Below, piece by piece: positions 24,869-34,028 of a DNA stretch of 64,000 nucleotides; position 1 is the stretch's first letter; each line of letters begins with the position of its first letter. A program made the position numbers and the translations under genes. The stretch is from assembly GCF_029643425.1 (NCBI RefSeq), contig NZ_CP119106.1, positions 558,001 through 622,000 on the forward strand, written 5' to 3'. The notes beneath the pieces were generated by a model that had not been told where the DNA came from, did not search any database, and saw only the letters and a list, made by a program, of their open reading frames with translations. This DNA is from Isoptericola sp. AK164 (GTDB taxonomy: Bacteria > Actinomycetota > Actinomycetes > Actinomycetales > Cellulomonadaceae).

Positions 24869-27800
24869 GTGCATCGATCGAGAGAGTCCCGGACGTTCGA
24901 CGACCGGCGACCACGACACCCCCTGACGACGACGGCGCTGGCCGCGCTCACCGCCGCCGTGATGGCCGCCGCCGGCGCCGTGCCCGCGGCCGGCGCCACC
25001 GACGGCTCCGAGCCGACCGATACCTACTTCGACTTCCAGTGCGACGGCAACCCCGTGGCCGACGGCTACGTCGAGGTCGGCACGTCCACGACGTACGACG
25101 AGGCCCGCGGCTACGGCCTCGAGGAGGCCCTGGCCTCGAACGCCTGCCGGGACCGAGGGTCCGACACCGACGAGGACCGCGACTTCCTGCTCCCGGGGAG
25201 CACCCCGTTCCTGGCCGACCTCCCGAACGGTGTGTACACGCTCGTGCTGCACTCCGGTGACGGCATCGCGTCCAGCAACACCGGCATGGTGGCCAACGGG
25301 GTCACGCTCAGCGACGCCCGCGCGGACTCGGGCGTCGTCAACGTCCGGACCCTGGAGGGCGTCCCCGTCACCGACGGGCGGCTCGAGGTGCGCTTCACCG
25401 GAAGCTCCGTGCGGGCGAACGCCCTCGAGGTCCTCATCCCGGTCGAGGTCCCGGCCGACGTCTCCGGGACGGTGCAGGCCTCCGCGGACCCGAGCGTCGA
25501 GCTGGGCTGGGGCGCCGTCGACGGCGCCACGGGCTACCGGGTGCACCGGTCGGCCGACGGCGGCGAGAGCACGCGGGTCGCCGACCTGCCGGCGGGCACG
25601 ACGTCGTGGACCGACGTGGACGTCGAGCTCGCGCACGACTACACCTACCGCGTCGCGACCGTCGGCGAGACCGGACGGGAGTCCGCGCCGTCGGAACCCG
25701 TCGAGCTGACGATCGCCGACCCGGACGTCGACGCTCCGGCAGTGCCGCAAGGCCTCGTGGCCGAGGGCACCGACCTGAGCTGGCAGCCGGTCGACGGTGC
25801 CCTGGCCTACGACGTCTACCGGGGACGCCCGGGGCGGTCCACCACGCTGGTCGAGCGGACGGCCGACACCACCTGGTCCGACGACGCGGCCGAGCCGACG
25901 CGCGACTACACCTACCAGGTGGCGGCCGTCGGCCTCGGTGGACGTTCCGAGCGCTCCGCCGTCGTCGAGGTGCCGGCGTCGGTCGAGCTGTCCCGGCAGG
26001 CCGAGCGCATCGGCCGCCAGCCTGTCGCGGCGCAGTCCGAGGACGGCGTCTACGTCGGCTGGCGGATGCTGGGCGAGGACCCCGAGTCGATCGCGTTCCA
26101 CGTCTACCGTGACGGCGAGCAGCTCACCTCCGAGCCCCTCGGCGGATCGACCAACTATCTGGACGCCGACGGCCAGGCCGGCTCCTCCTACCGGATCTCC
26201 TCCGTCGTGGACGGCACGGAGCGGTGGGCCACCGCCGAGTTCGGCGTGTGGGACGGCCAGACGCTGGACCTCCCGCTGGACAAGCCGGCCGACGGCGAGA
26301 CGCCCGCCGGGGACGCGTTCAGCTACTCGGCGAACGACGCCTCCGTGGCAGATCTCGACGGTGACGGCGAGTACGAGTACGTCGTCAAGTGGTATCCGTC
26401 CAACGCCCAGGACAACTCCCGTCCCGGCTACACCGGCAACACGCTCCTGGACGCCTACGAGCTCGACGGCACCCGGCTGTGGCGCATCGACCTCGGTGTG
26501 AACATCCGTTCCGGCGCCCACTACACCCAGTTCCAGGTGTTCGACTACGACGGCGACGGGAAGGCCGAGGTGGCGGTGAAGACGGCCGACGGCACCGTCG
26601 ACGGTGCGGGCACGGTCATCGGTGACGCCTCCGCCGACTACCGCCGCTCCGACGGCTACGTGCTGTCCGGCCCGGAGTTCCTCACCGTGTTCGACGGGGA
26701 GTCCGGCGTCGCGCTCGACACCGTCGACTACGTGCCGCCGCGCGGCGACGTGAGCTCGTGGGGCGACGGCTACGGCAACCGGGTCGACCGGTTCCTGGCG
26801 GCCTCGGCCTACCTGGACGGCGAGACCCCGTCGATGGTGTTCGCTCGTGGCTACTACACCCGGGCCGTCATCGCGGCCTTCGACTTCGACGGGGAGGAGA
26901 TCAGCGAGCGGTGGGTCTTCGACTCGGACGTCGAGGGCGGTCAGTACCGCGGTCAGGGCAACCACGACATGCAGGTGGCGGACGTCGACGGCGACCAGAA
27001 GGACGAGATTGTCTACGGGTCGATGACCGTCGACGACGACGGGAACGCGCTGTACAACACCGGGCTCGGGCACGGCGACGCCATGCACGTCTCGGACTTC
27101 GACCCGACGCGTCCGGGTCTGGAGCTCTTCGCCGCGCACGAGTCGATGGGTCAGTCCGGCAACCGGGGCGCGACGTTCCGCGACGCCGAGACCGGCGAGA
27201 TCCTCTGGTCGATCCCGGCCGAGCGGGACACGGGCCGTGCGGCGATGGCCGACATCGACCCGCGGTACGACGGCGCCGAGGGTTGGGCCGTGGGTGGTGA
27301 CGCCTCCTGGAACTCCGAGGTCGGCCAGCTGGTGTCCTCCACCAGCGGTGAGGTGATCGCCGAGTCGATCCCGGCGGCCAACTTCACGACGTTCTGGGAC
27401 GGCGACCTGCTGTCGGAGATCGGTGACCACGACTTCGACTCCGAGGCCTACCAGGGCGTGCCGACGATCTCGAAGTGGGACTACGAGAACGCCGAGGAGG
27501 TGGAGATCTACCGCGCCGAGGGCACCCGGTCCAACAACGGCACGAAGGGCAACCCGGCCCTCCAGGCGGACATCTTCGGCGACTGGCGCGAGGAGTTCGT
27601 GACTCGCACGGACGACTCGACCGCGCTGCGGATCGCCACCACGGTAGACCTGACCGAGCACCGCCTGCGGACGCTCATGTCGGACTCCCAGTACCGCCTG
27701 GCCGTGGCCTGGCAGAACACGGCCTACAACCAGCCGCCGCACACCTCGTACTTCATCGGCGAGGGGATGGAGGCACCGGAGGCCCCGCGTCTGGCGTACA

Positions 27801-28105
27801 CCACCGAGGCGGAGACGATGCCGATCGTCGTCGACGAGGCGCCGGAGAAGGTCGTCGTCACGGCCGAGAAGCTGGACGACGGCACGGTCACGGCGACCGT
27901 GCGGATCGTGCAGGGCGGTCCGGCGACGGCGGTGACGCTGCGGATCGACGGCGAGGAGACCGCCTCCGTGGACCTGCCCGACGGGTCGACCGCGGTCGAC
28001 CTCGACCTCGGGGAGCTGTCGGCCGGCAAGCACGAGCTCACGGCGACAGCCGTCAACGAGCTCGGTGCGGTGGAGAGCGCGGAGCGTCAGGTCACGATCT
28101 CGTGA
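24869..28105 (+). CDS. Secreted modular rhamnogalacturonan lyase, PL11
   Basis: A 1,078-residue enzyme. Order of parts: signal peptide (to about residue 45); a galactose-binding-like domain (about 50-190, FDFQCDGNPVADGYVEVG, DLPNGVYTLVLHSGD) as found in rhamnogalacturonan esterases; two fibronectin type III domains (about 195-285 and 290-370); the PL11 catalytic domain (374 to about 960) with the calcium-type repeats VADLDGDGEYEYVVKW and FDYDGDGKAEVAVKT; and a C-terminal Ig-like domain. No sortase or S-layer anchor is seen. The GTG start follows GACGAGG. It is a tandem paralogue of the next gene, with long stretches nearly identical at the DNA level. Confidence 0.92.
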   Translation: MHRSRESRTFDDRRPRHPLTTTALAALTAAVMAAAGAVPAAGATDGSEPTDTYFDFQCDGNPVADGYVEVGTSTTYDEARGYGLEEALASNACRDRGSDTDEDRDFLLPGSTPFLADLPNGVYTLVLHSGDGIASSNTGMVANGVTLSDARADSGVVNVRTLEGVPVTDGRLEVRFTGSSVRANALEVLIPVEVPADVSGTVQASADPSVELGWGAVDGATGYRVHRSADGGESTRVADLPAGTTSWTDVDVELAHDYTYRVATVGETGRESAPSEPVELTIADPDVDAPAVPQGLVAEGTDLSWQPVDGALAYDVYRGRPGRSTTLVERTADTTWSDDAAEPTRDYTYQVAAVGLGGRSERSAVVEVPASVELSRQAERIGRQPVAAQSEDGVYVGWRMLGEDPESIAFHVYRDGEQLTSEPLGGSTNYLDADGQAGSSYRISSVVDGTERWATAEFGVWDGQTLDLPLDKPADGETPAGDAFSYSANDASVADLDGDGEYEYVVKWYPSNAQDNSRPGYTGNTLLDAYELDGTRLWRIDLGVNIRSGAHYTQFQVFDYDGDGKAEVAVKTADGTVDGAGTVIGDASADYRRSDGYVLSGPEFLTVFDGESGVALDTVDYVPPRGDVSSWGDGYGNRVDRFLAASAYLDGETPSMVFARGYYTRAVIAAFDFDGEEISERWVFDSDVEGGQYRGQGNHDMQVADVDGDQKDEIVYGSMTVDDDGNALYNTGLGHGDAMHVSDFDPTRPGLELFAAHESMGQSGNRGATFRDAETGEILWSIPAERDTGRAAMADIDPRYDGAEGWAVGGDASWNSEVGQLVSSTSGEVIAESIPAANFTTFWDGDLLSEIGDHDFDSEAYQGVPTISKWDYENAEEVEIYRAEGTRSNNGTKGNPALQADIFGDWREEFVTRTDDSTALRIATTVDLTEHRLRTLMSDSQYRLAVAWQNTAYNQPPHTSYFIGEGMEAPEAPRLAYTTEAETMPIVVDEAPEKVVVTAEKLDDGTVTATVRIVQGGPATAVTLRIDGEETASVDLPDGSTAVDLDLGELSAGKHELTATAVNELGAVESAERQVTIS

Positions 28106-28128
28106 GGTGACCCGACCCGATCCCGACC

Positions 28129-28169
28129 CGGCCGGGGGTCGCCGTCGTCCGCGACGGGGCCCCCGGCCG
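28129..28169 (+). terminator. Hairpin terminator after the second PL11 gene
   Basis: CGGCCGGGGG and CCCCCGGCCG enclose an inner GCCGTCG/CGACGG stem and a TCCG loop, starting 24 bp after the stop. No U-run follows, as is common for GC-rich actinobacterial terminators. Almost the same hairpin follows the third PL11 gene, so it was probably copied along with the gene. Confidence 0.75.
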
Positions 28170-28241
28170 TCTGCTGCGTGGGTCGGCTCCCGCGAGGCGG
28201 ACGGGCCCCTCGGGGAACGAGGGTGCCGGAGCAGGTCGGTC

Positions 28242-28297
28242 TGGACAGCCTCGCTCGGAGCAGGCATGATGACCACAGACGCGCTTGAATCCATTCA
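28242..28297 (+). promoter_or_regulatory. Promoter and operator of the PL11-CE12 gene
   Basis: TGGACA (28242-28247), a 17-bp spacer and CATGAT (28265-28270) are followed 16 bp on by TGAATCCATTCA (28286-28297). A second half-site, CCATTCAAC, lies just downstream at about 28304-28312. The arrangement is the same as at 24727-24782 to the base pair in spacing. Confidence 0.65.
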
Positions 28298-28384
28298 AAA
28301 AAACCATTCAACAAACCTCACCGACGAGGGGCCAGCGCGTCGCCGGCCGAGGCCGGACTCAACGACGAGACGACGAGGTGACCA

Positions 28385-31300
28385 GTGCATCAGCCCAGCA
28401 GGCACTCACGTGCCGAGCGAGCAAGCGCTTACCAGCACCAACCGGACAACCCGACCGCTCCGACCGCCCGGACCGCCAGGTCCCTCGTGGCCGGTGCCGC
28501 CGCCGCAGCCCTCGTGCTGCCGCTCCTGCCCGCCGCCGCGACCGCGGCCGAGGAGGAGCCTGCCCAGTGGTCCTTCGACTTCGGCACCGCAGACAGCCCC
28601 GTCGCGGAGGGCTTCACGCAGGTCCACGGCGGCACCGCCTACAGCGCGGAGACCGGCTTCGGCATCACCACGGGTGAGCAGGCCTCCCGCGACCGCTCCA
28701 CCGACGTCGACCCCCTCACCGGAGACTTCGTGCTCGGGTCCGACTGGGAGTTCGCGGTGGACGTGCCGAACGGCACCTACGACATCGAGGTCTGGACCGG
28801 GGACACCCTCGCGGGGACCTCGAGCGTGCGGACCTCCGTGTCTCCCGAGGGCGGCGAGGCCACCAACATCTACGCCGACGCCGAGCAGACCGCCAGCGGC
28901 ACGCTGTCCGCCGAGGTCTCCGACGGCCAGCTCAACCTCGGCATCACCGGCAAGGGCTACGGCTACGTCAACGGCATCCAGATCACGGAGTCGACCGGCG
29001 ACGGCGGCGACGACGGGTCCGGTGACGGCGGGGGCGACGACGGGTCCGGCGACGGCGGCACCACCGGTGCCGCCGGTCCCGAGAACGTCCGCATCGCCCA
29101 CGCGAGCGCCGACCAGGTCGTCGTGCGCTGGAACGAGGTCGCCGGTGCCAGCGAGTACGTGCTGACCCGCAGCGACGCCGTGGACGGCGAGTACACCGAG
29201 ATCGCCCGGACCGGGTCGCGCGAGGTGTTCCACGCCGACACCGACGTCGACACCTCCGCCGTGCACTACTACCGCGCGCACGCCGTGACCGCGGACGGCC
29301 TCACCGAGGCGTCCGCGCCGGTGGTCAGCACGCTGGCGAGCGAGCCGAGCTTCCCCGAGTCCGGCACCCTGCAGATCGACCTCGGCTCCGGGGCCGTGGC
29401 CGACGGTGCGGTCGGCGTCGACGCCGACACCGCGTACACCGCCGAGAACCGCCTCGGGTTCGTCGACACCTCCGTGGTGACGGCGACGGACGACGGCGGC
29501 GACAACGCCCTGCGCGGCGACTTCGTCACGACCGACGGCGGACAGCTCGTCGTCGACCTGCCGAACGGCGACTACACGGTCGACCTGATCGCCGGCGCGG
29601 CCGACGCCGCCACGGACGTCGCGATCACCGCCGAGCAGATGGCCAAGGTCCAGCAGACCGAGCGGGCTGCCGGCGAATACCTCGAGATGTCGTTCGACAT
29701 CGCCCTCGTGGACTCCCAGCTCAACCTGCAGATCGCCGGCGGCGCCGCGAACCTCAACGCGCTGACGATCACGCGTCTGGGCGACCGCGACGCGGCCGAC
29801 CGTCCGACCGCATTCGTCACCGGCGACTCGACCGTCCAGACGTACGACGAGTACTGGGCGCCGCAGGCCGGCTGGGGTCAGATGATCGAGCGGTTCCTGT
29901 CCGACGACGTCGCGGTGGACAACCACGCCATCGGCGGCCGGTCCTCGAAGAACTTCATCAGCCAGGGCCGCCTCGACACCGTGCTGAAGCAGATCCGTCC
30001 GGGCGACTACCTGTACGTCCAGTTCGGCCACAACGACAACAGCTACGGGGTCGACGACCGCTGGGCCGCCCCGGGCGACTACGCCTGGTACCTGCGCACC
30101 TTCGTCGAGGGGGCCGTCCAGCGCGGCGCCCAGCCGATCCTGGTCACGCCGGTCTCGCGCCGGTCGTTCGACCCGGACACCGGGGAGTTCAACGTCTCCT
30201 TCCCGGACTACGTCCAGGCCGCCACGGACGTCGCCGCCGCCACGGGCACCCCGCTGGTGGACCTGTCGGCCTCCTCGCGGGCCTACCTGAACGAGATCGG
30301 GCCGGAGGCCGCCAAGAGCGTGTTCCTGCACGTGCCGGCCGGGGTGTACCCGAACCGACCCAACGGCACGACGGACGACACCCACTTCCAGGAGTACGGC
30401 GCCATCCAGATGGCCCGCCTGGTCGCGCTGGACACCGCCGAGCTGGACGTCCCGCTCGCGGACGAGGTCGTGGACGCCGAGCCGCCGGCCGACGTCCCCG
30501 AGGCGCCGGCCGGCGTCGTCGCGGGCAACATCTCCGCCTCGAGCGCCACCCTGACGTGGACCGAGGTGGAGGGCGCCGACATCTACAATGTGTTCGCCAA
30601 GGCGTCCGACGCCGGGGACGACGCCTGGGACCTCGTCACCACCTCGACCATCGGCGTGGCGAACGTCGGCGGGCTCACCGAGGGCACCTCGTACGACCTG
30701 CGCGTCGTCGCGGTCAACGGGGCGGGCGACTCGGAGCCGTCGGCCACGGTCACGATCGAGACCAAGGCGCCGATCTACAAGTTCGACCTGCAGCTCGCCT
30801 CCAACGGCGTCACCGAGGACGGGTACACCGCCTTCGACGACACCACGCTGTACACCGCCGAGCTCGGCTACGGCTTCACCTCGGACTCCGGTCCCGGTGG
30901 CCGCGACCGCGGCACCGGCGACGGCCAGCTCGACGACCTGCAGCGCGACTTCCTGCTGCCGAGCGCCGGCACCCCGATGCGGTTCGACGTGCCGAACGGC
31001 ACCTACGCCGTCGAGGTGATCTGGGGTGACCTCATCGGGACCGCCCGTCTGGGCGTGACCATCGAGGGCACCGACTACGGCTCGTCGAACGCCGGCCGTG
31101 GCGGCACCTCCAGCAAGATCGTCCAGCCGGTGGTCGTCACCGACGGGACGATCGACATCGTCGCCGAGGGCTGGTTCAACGGCCTGACGATCACGCCGCT
31201 GCTGTACGCGCCGACCGAGCTCACCGCCGGCGACGTGTCCATCGACGGGTCCGCCGTCGAGGTCCCGCTGAGCTGGCAGCCGGCCGAGGACGTGGCGGGC

Positions 31301-33886
31301 TACCGCGTCTACCGCCTCGCCGAGGGCGCGGCGGAGCCGACGGCGCTCGCCGACGTCGAGTCCGGCGTGACCGAGTTCGTGGACACCACGGCGGACGTCG
31401 GCCTGCAGTACACCTACACCGTCGTGGCGACGGACGACGCCGGCAACGAGTCGGTGCCGTCGAACGAGCTCGGGCTGACGACGGTGGACCCGGACGTCCC
31501 GACCGCCCCGACGCCGTCGGGCCTGGCCGTGGGCGACATCGCCAAGAACGCGGTCTCGCTGGGCTGGGAGCCCGTCGAGGACGCGCTCTTCTACCACGTG
31601 TACCGCGAGGACAAGGGCGGCGAGCTGGTCCTGATCGACCGGGCTGCGGACGCGCAGTACACCGACACCGACGTGCTCACCACCGTCGAGTACACCTACG
31701 CGGTGGCCTCGGTGAACGCCGGTGGTGTCTCCGAGCTGTCGGAGACGGTGACCTCGGAGGCCGTGACGAACCTGTCGCGGCAGGCCGAGCGCATCGGCCG
31801 CCAGCCCGTCGCGGCGCAGTCCGAGGACGGCGTCTACGTCGGCTGGCGGATGCTGGGCGAGGACCCGGCGTCGATCGCGTTCCACGTCTACCGCGACGGC
31901 GAGCTGCTGACGGACGAGCCGATCAGCGGGTCGACGAACTACGTGGACACGGACGGCCAGGCCGGCTCCTCCTACCGGATCTCCTCCGTCGTGGACGGTA
32001 CGGAGCGGTGGGCCACGCAGGAGTTCTCCGTCTGGGACGGCCAGACGCTGGACATCCCGCTGAACAAGCCGGCCGACGCCTACACGAAGGACGGCCAGCC
32101 GTACTCCTACACCGCGAACGACGCCACCGTGGCGGACCTCGACGGTGACGGCGAGTACGAGTACGTCGTCAAGTGGTACCCGACCAACGCCCAGGACAAC
32201 TCCCGTCCCGGGTACACGGGGAACACCTACCTGGACGCCTACGAGCTCGACGGCACCCAGCTGTGGCGCATCGACCTCGGGATCAACATCCGCTCCGGCG
32301 CCCACTACACCCAGTTCCAGGTGTTCGACTACGACGGCGACGGGAAGGCCGAGGTGGCGATGAAGACCGCCGACGGCACCACCGACGGCGTCGGCACGGT
32401 CGTCGGGGACGCCCGGGCGGACTTCCGCCAGTCCAACGGGTACGTGCTGTCCGGTCCGGAGTACCTGTCGGTCTTCGACGGCGCCTCCGGCGAGGTGCTC
32501 GACACGATCGACTACGTGCCGCCGCGCGGCGACGTCGGCTCGTGGGGCGACGGCTACGGCAACCGGGTCGACCGGTTCCTGGCGACGACCGCCTACCTCG
32601 ACGGCGAGACGCCGTCGATGGTGTTCAGCCGTGGCTACTACACCCGGACGGTCATCGCGGCGTTCGACTTCGACGGGGAGGAGCTCAGCGAGCGCTGGGT
32701 CTTCGACTCCGACGAGGCGGGCGACCAGTACCGCGGTCAGGGCAACCACGACATGCAGACCGCGGACGTGGACGGCGACCAGAAGGACGAGCTCGTCTTC
32801 GGGTCGATGACCGTCGACGACGACGGCTCGGTCCTGGTCAACACCGGGCTCGGGCACGGCGACGCCATGCACGTGTCGGACTTCGACCCGTCGCGTCCGG
32901 GCCTGGAGCAGTTCGCGGCCCACGAGAACATCCCCGCCTCGGGCAACCGGGGGGCGACGTTCCGCGACGCCGAGACCGGCGAGATCCTCTGGTCGATCCC
33001 GGCCGAGGTCGACACCGGTCGTGCCGCCATGGCCGACATCGACCCGCGGTACGACGGCGCCGAGGGCTGGGCCGTGGGCGGCGACGCCGCCTGGGACTCG
33101 CCCGTCGGCCAGCTCGTGTCCTCGTCCGGCGAGGTGATCGCCGAGTCCATCCCGGCGGCGAACTTCACCACCTTCTGGGACGGCGACCTGCTGTCCGAGA
33201 TCGGGGACCACGACTGGGACGGTGACGCCGGCGTCGGCGTGCCGACCATCGCCAAGTGGGACTACGAGAACGCCGAGGAGGTGGAGATCTACCGGGCCGA
33301 GGGGACCTTCTCGAACAACTACACCAAGGGCACGCCCGCACTGCAGGCGGACCTGTTCGGTGACTGGCGCGAGGAGATCGTCAGCCGCACGGAGGACTCC
33401 ACCGCCCTGCGGATCTCGACCACGGTGATCCCGACCGAGCACCGGCTTCGGACGCTCATGTCGGACTCCCAGTACCGCCTGGCCGTGGCCTGGCAGAACA
33501 CCGGCTACAACCAGCCGCCGCACACCTCGTACTTCATCGGCGAGGGCATGGAGACGCCCGACGCACCGCGTCTGGCGTACACCACCGAGGCGGAGACGAT
33601 GCCGATCGTCGTCGACGAGGCGCCGAAGAAGGTCGTCGTCACCGCCGAGAAGCTGGACGACGGCACGGTCACGGCGACCGTGCGCAGCGTCCGGGGCGGC
33701 GCCGTGACGTCGGTAGTGCTCCGCGTCGACGGGCAGACGGTCGCCACGGCCAGCCTGCCCGACGGGGCCTCGACGGTCGACTTCGACCTCGGGGCGCTGG
33801 AGCCCGGCAAGTACGAGCTCACCGCCACCGTGGCCAACGAGCTGGGCTCCGTCGAGAGCAGGGGGCGTCAGCTCACGATCTCGTGA
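28385..33886 (+). CDS. Giant secreted rhamnogalacturonan acetylesterase-lyase (CE12 + PL11)
   Basis: A 1,833-residue protein. After a long signal region (to about 55) come a galactose-binding-like module (58-205), an Asp/Gly linker (about 206-234), FnIII, a second module (about 325-470), a CE12 GDSL esterase (about 475-700; Ser482 in GDSTV, a GGRSS block, GHND, and Asp664/His667 in DDTH), FnIII, a third module (about 797-940), two FnIII domains, PL11 (1130 to about 1715) and a C-terminal Ig-like domain. It would remove acetyl groups from galacturonate in rhamnogalacturonan I and cut the backbone. GTG start after GACGAGG. Both activities are inferred from intact motifs. Confidence 0.92.
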   Translation: MHQPSRHSRAERASAYQHQPDNPTAPTARTARSLVAGAAAAALVLPLLPAAATAAEEEPAQWSFDFGTADSPVAEGFTQVHGGTAYSAETGFGITTGEQASRDRSTDVDPLTGDFVLGSDWEFAVDVPNGTYDIEVWTGDTLAGTSSVRTSVSPEGGEATNIYADAEQTASGTLSAEVSDGQLNLGITGKGYGYVNGIQITESTGDGGDDGSGDGGGDDGSGDGGTTGAAGPENVRIAHASADQVVVRWNEVAGASEYVLTRSDAVDGEYTEIARTGSREVFHADTDVDTSAVHYYRAHAVTADGLTEASAPVVSTLASEPSFPESGTLQIDLGSGAVADGAVGVDADTAYTAENRLGFVDTSVVTATDDGGDNALRGDFVTTDGGQLVVDLPNGDYTVDLIAGAADAATDVAITAEQMAKVQQTERAAGEYLEMSFDIALVDSQLNLQIAGGAANLNALTITRLGDRDAADRPTAFVTGDSTVQTYDEYWAPQAGWGQMIERFLSDDVAVDNHAIGGRSSKNFISQGRLDTVLKQIRPGDYLYVQFGHNDNSYGVDDRWAAPGDYAWYLRTFVEGAVQRGAQPILVTPVSRRSFDPDTGEFNVSFPDYVQAATDVAAATGTPLVDLSASSRAYLNEIGPEAAKSVFLHVPAGVYPNRPNGTTDDTHFQEYGAIQMARLVALDTAELDVPLADEVVDAEPPADVPEAPAGVVAGNISASSATLTWTEVEGADIYNVFAKASDAGDDAWDLVTTSTIGVANVGGLTEGTSYDLRVVAVNGAGDSEPSATVTIETKAPIYKFDLQLASNGVTEDGYTAFDDTTLYTAELGYGFTSDSGPGGRDRGTGDGQLDDLQRDFLLPSAGTPMRFDVPNGTYAVEVIWGDLIGTARLGVTIEGTDYGSSNAGRGGTSSKIVQPVVVTDGTIDIVAEGWFNGLTITPLLYAPTELTAGDVSIDGSAVEVPLSWQPAEDVAGYRVYRLAEGAAEPTALADVESGVTEFVDTTADVGLQYTYTVVATDDAGNESVPSNELGLTTVDPDVPTAPTPSGLAVGDIAKNAVSLGWEPVEDALFYHVYREDKGGELVLIDRAADAQYTDTDVLTTVEYTYAVASVNAGGVSELSETVTSEAVTNLSRQAERIGRQPVAAQSEDGVYVGWRMLGEDPASIAFHVYRDGELLTDEPISGSTNYVDTDGQAGSSYRISSVVDGTERWATQEFSVWDGQTLDIPLNKPADAYTKDGQPYSYTANDATVADLDGDGEYEYVVKWYPTNAQDNSRPGYTGNTYLDAYELDGTQLWRIDLGINIRSGAHYTQFQVFDYDGDGKAEVAMKTADGTTDGVGTVVGDARADFRQSNGYVLSGPEYLSVFDGASGEVLDTIDYVPPRGDVGSWGDGYGNRVDRFLATTAYLDGETPSMVFSRGYYTRTVIAAFDFDGEELSERWVFDSDEAGDQYRGQGNHDMQTADVDGDQKDELVFGSMTVDDDGSVLVNTGLGHGDAMHVSDFDPSRPGLEQFAAHENIPASGNRGATFRDAETGEILWSIPAEVDTGRAAMADIDPRYDGAEGWAVGGDAAWDSPVGQLVSSSGEVIAESIPAANFTTFWDGDLLSEIGDHDWDGDAGVGVPTIAKWDYENAEEVEIYRAEGTFSNNYTKGTPALQADLFGDWREEIVSRTEDSTALRISTTVIPTEHRLRTLMSDSQYRLAVAWQNTGYNQPPHTSYFIGEGMETPDAPRLAYTTEAETMPIVVDEAPKKVVVTAEKLDDGTVTATVRSVRGGAVTSVVLRVDGQTVATASLPDGASTVDFDLGALEPGKYELTATVANELGSVESRGRQLTIS

Positions 33887-33908
33887 GCTGAGCTGAGCTG
33901 AGCTGAGC
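33884..33908 (+). repeat. TGAGC pentanucleotide repeat (x5) over the PL11-CE12 stop
   Basis: Five exact TGAGC units run from the stop codon of the lyase-esterase gene. Because the unit is 5 bp, TGA falls in all three frames, giving a triple stop just before the terminator hairpin. It is absent after the paralogous gene, so it probably arose by slippage after the duplication. Confidence 0.85.
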
Positions 33909-33913
33909 CGACC

Positions 33914-33955
33914 CGGCCGGGGGTCGCCGTCGTCCGCGACGGTGGCCCCCGGCCG
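33914..33955 (+). terminator. Hairpin terminator after the PL11-CE12 gene
   Basis: CGGCCGGGGG (33914-33923) pairs with CCCCCGGCCG (33946-33955) around an inner stem. It differs by one inserted base from the hairpin at 28129-28169. It separates the pectin lyase pair from the KAS III-like gene. Confidence 0.75.
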
Positions 33956-34028
33956 TCGTCGTGCCGGGCGTCGCCGGCGACGTCTCGCCTTCCGAACGGG
34001 CAGGCGGGACAGCGGGCCGCGGCGTGCC

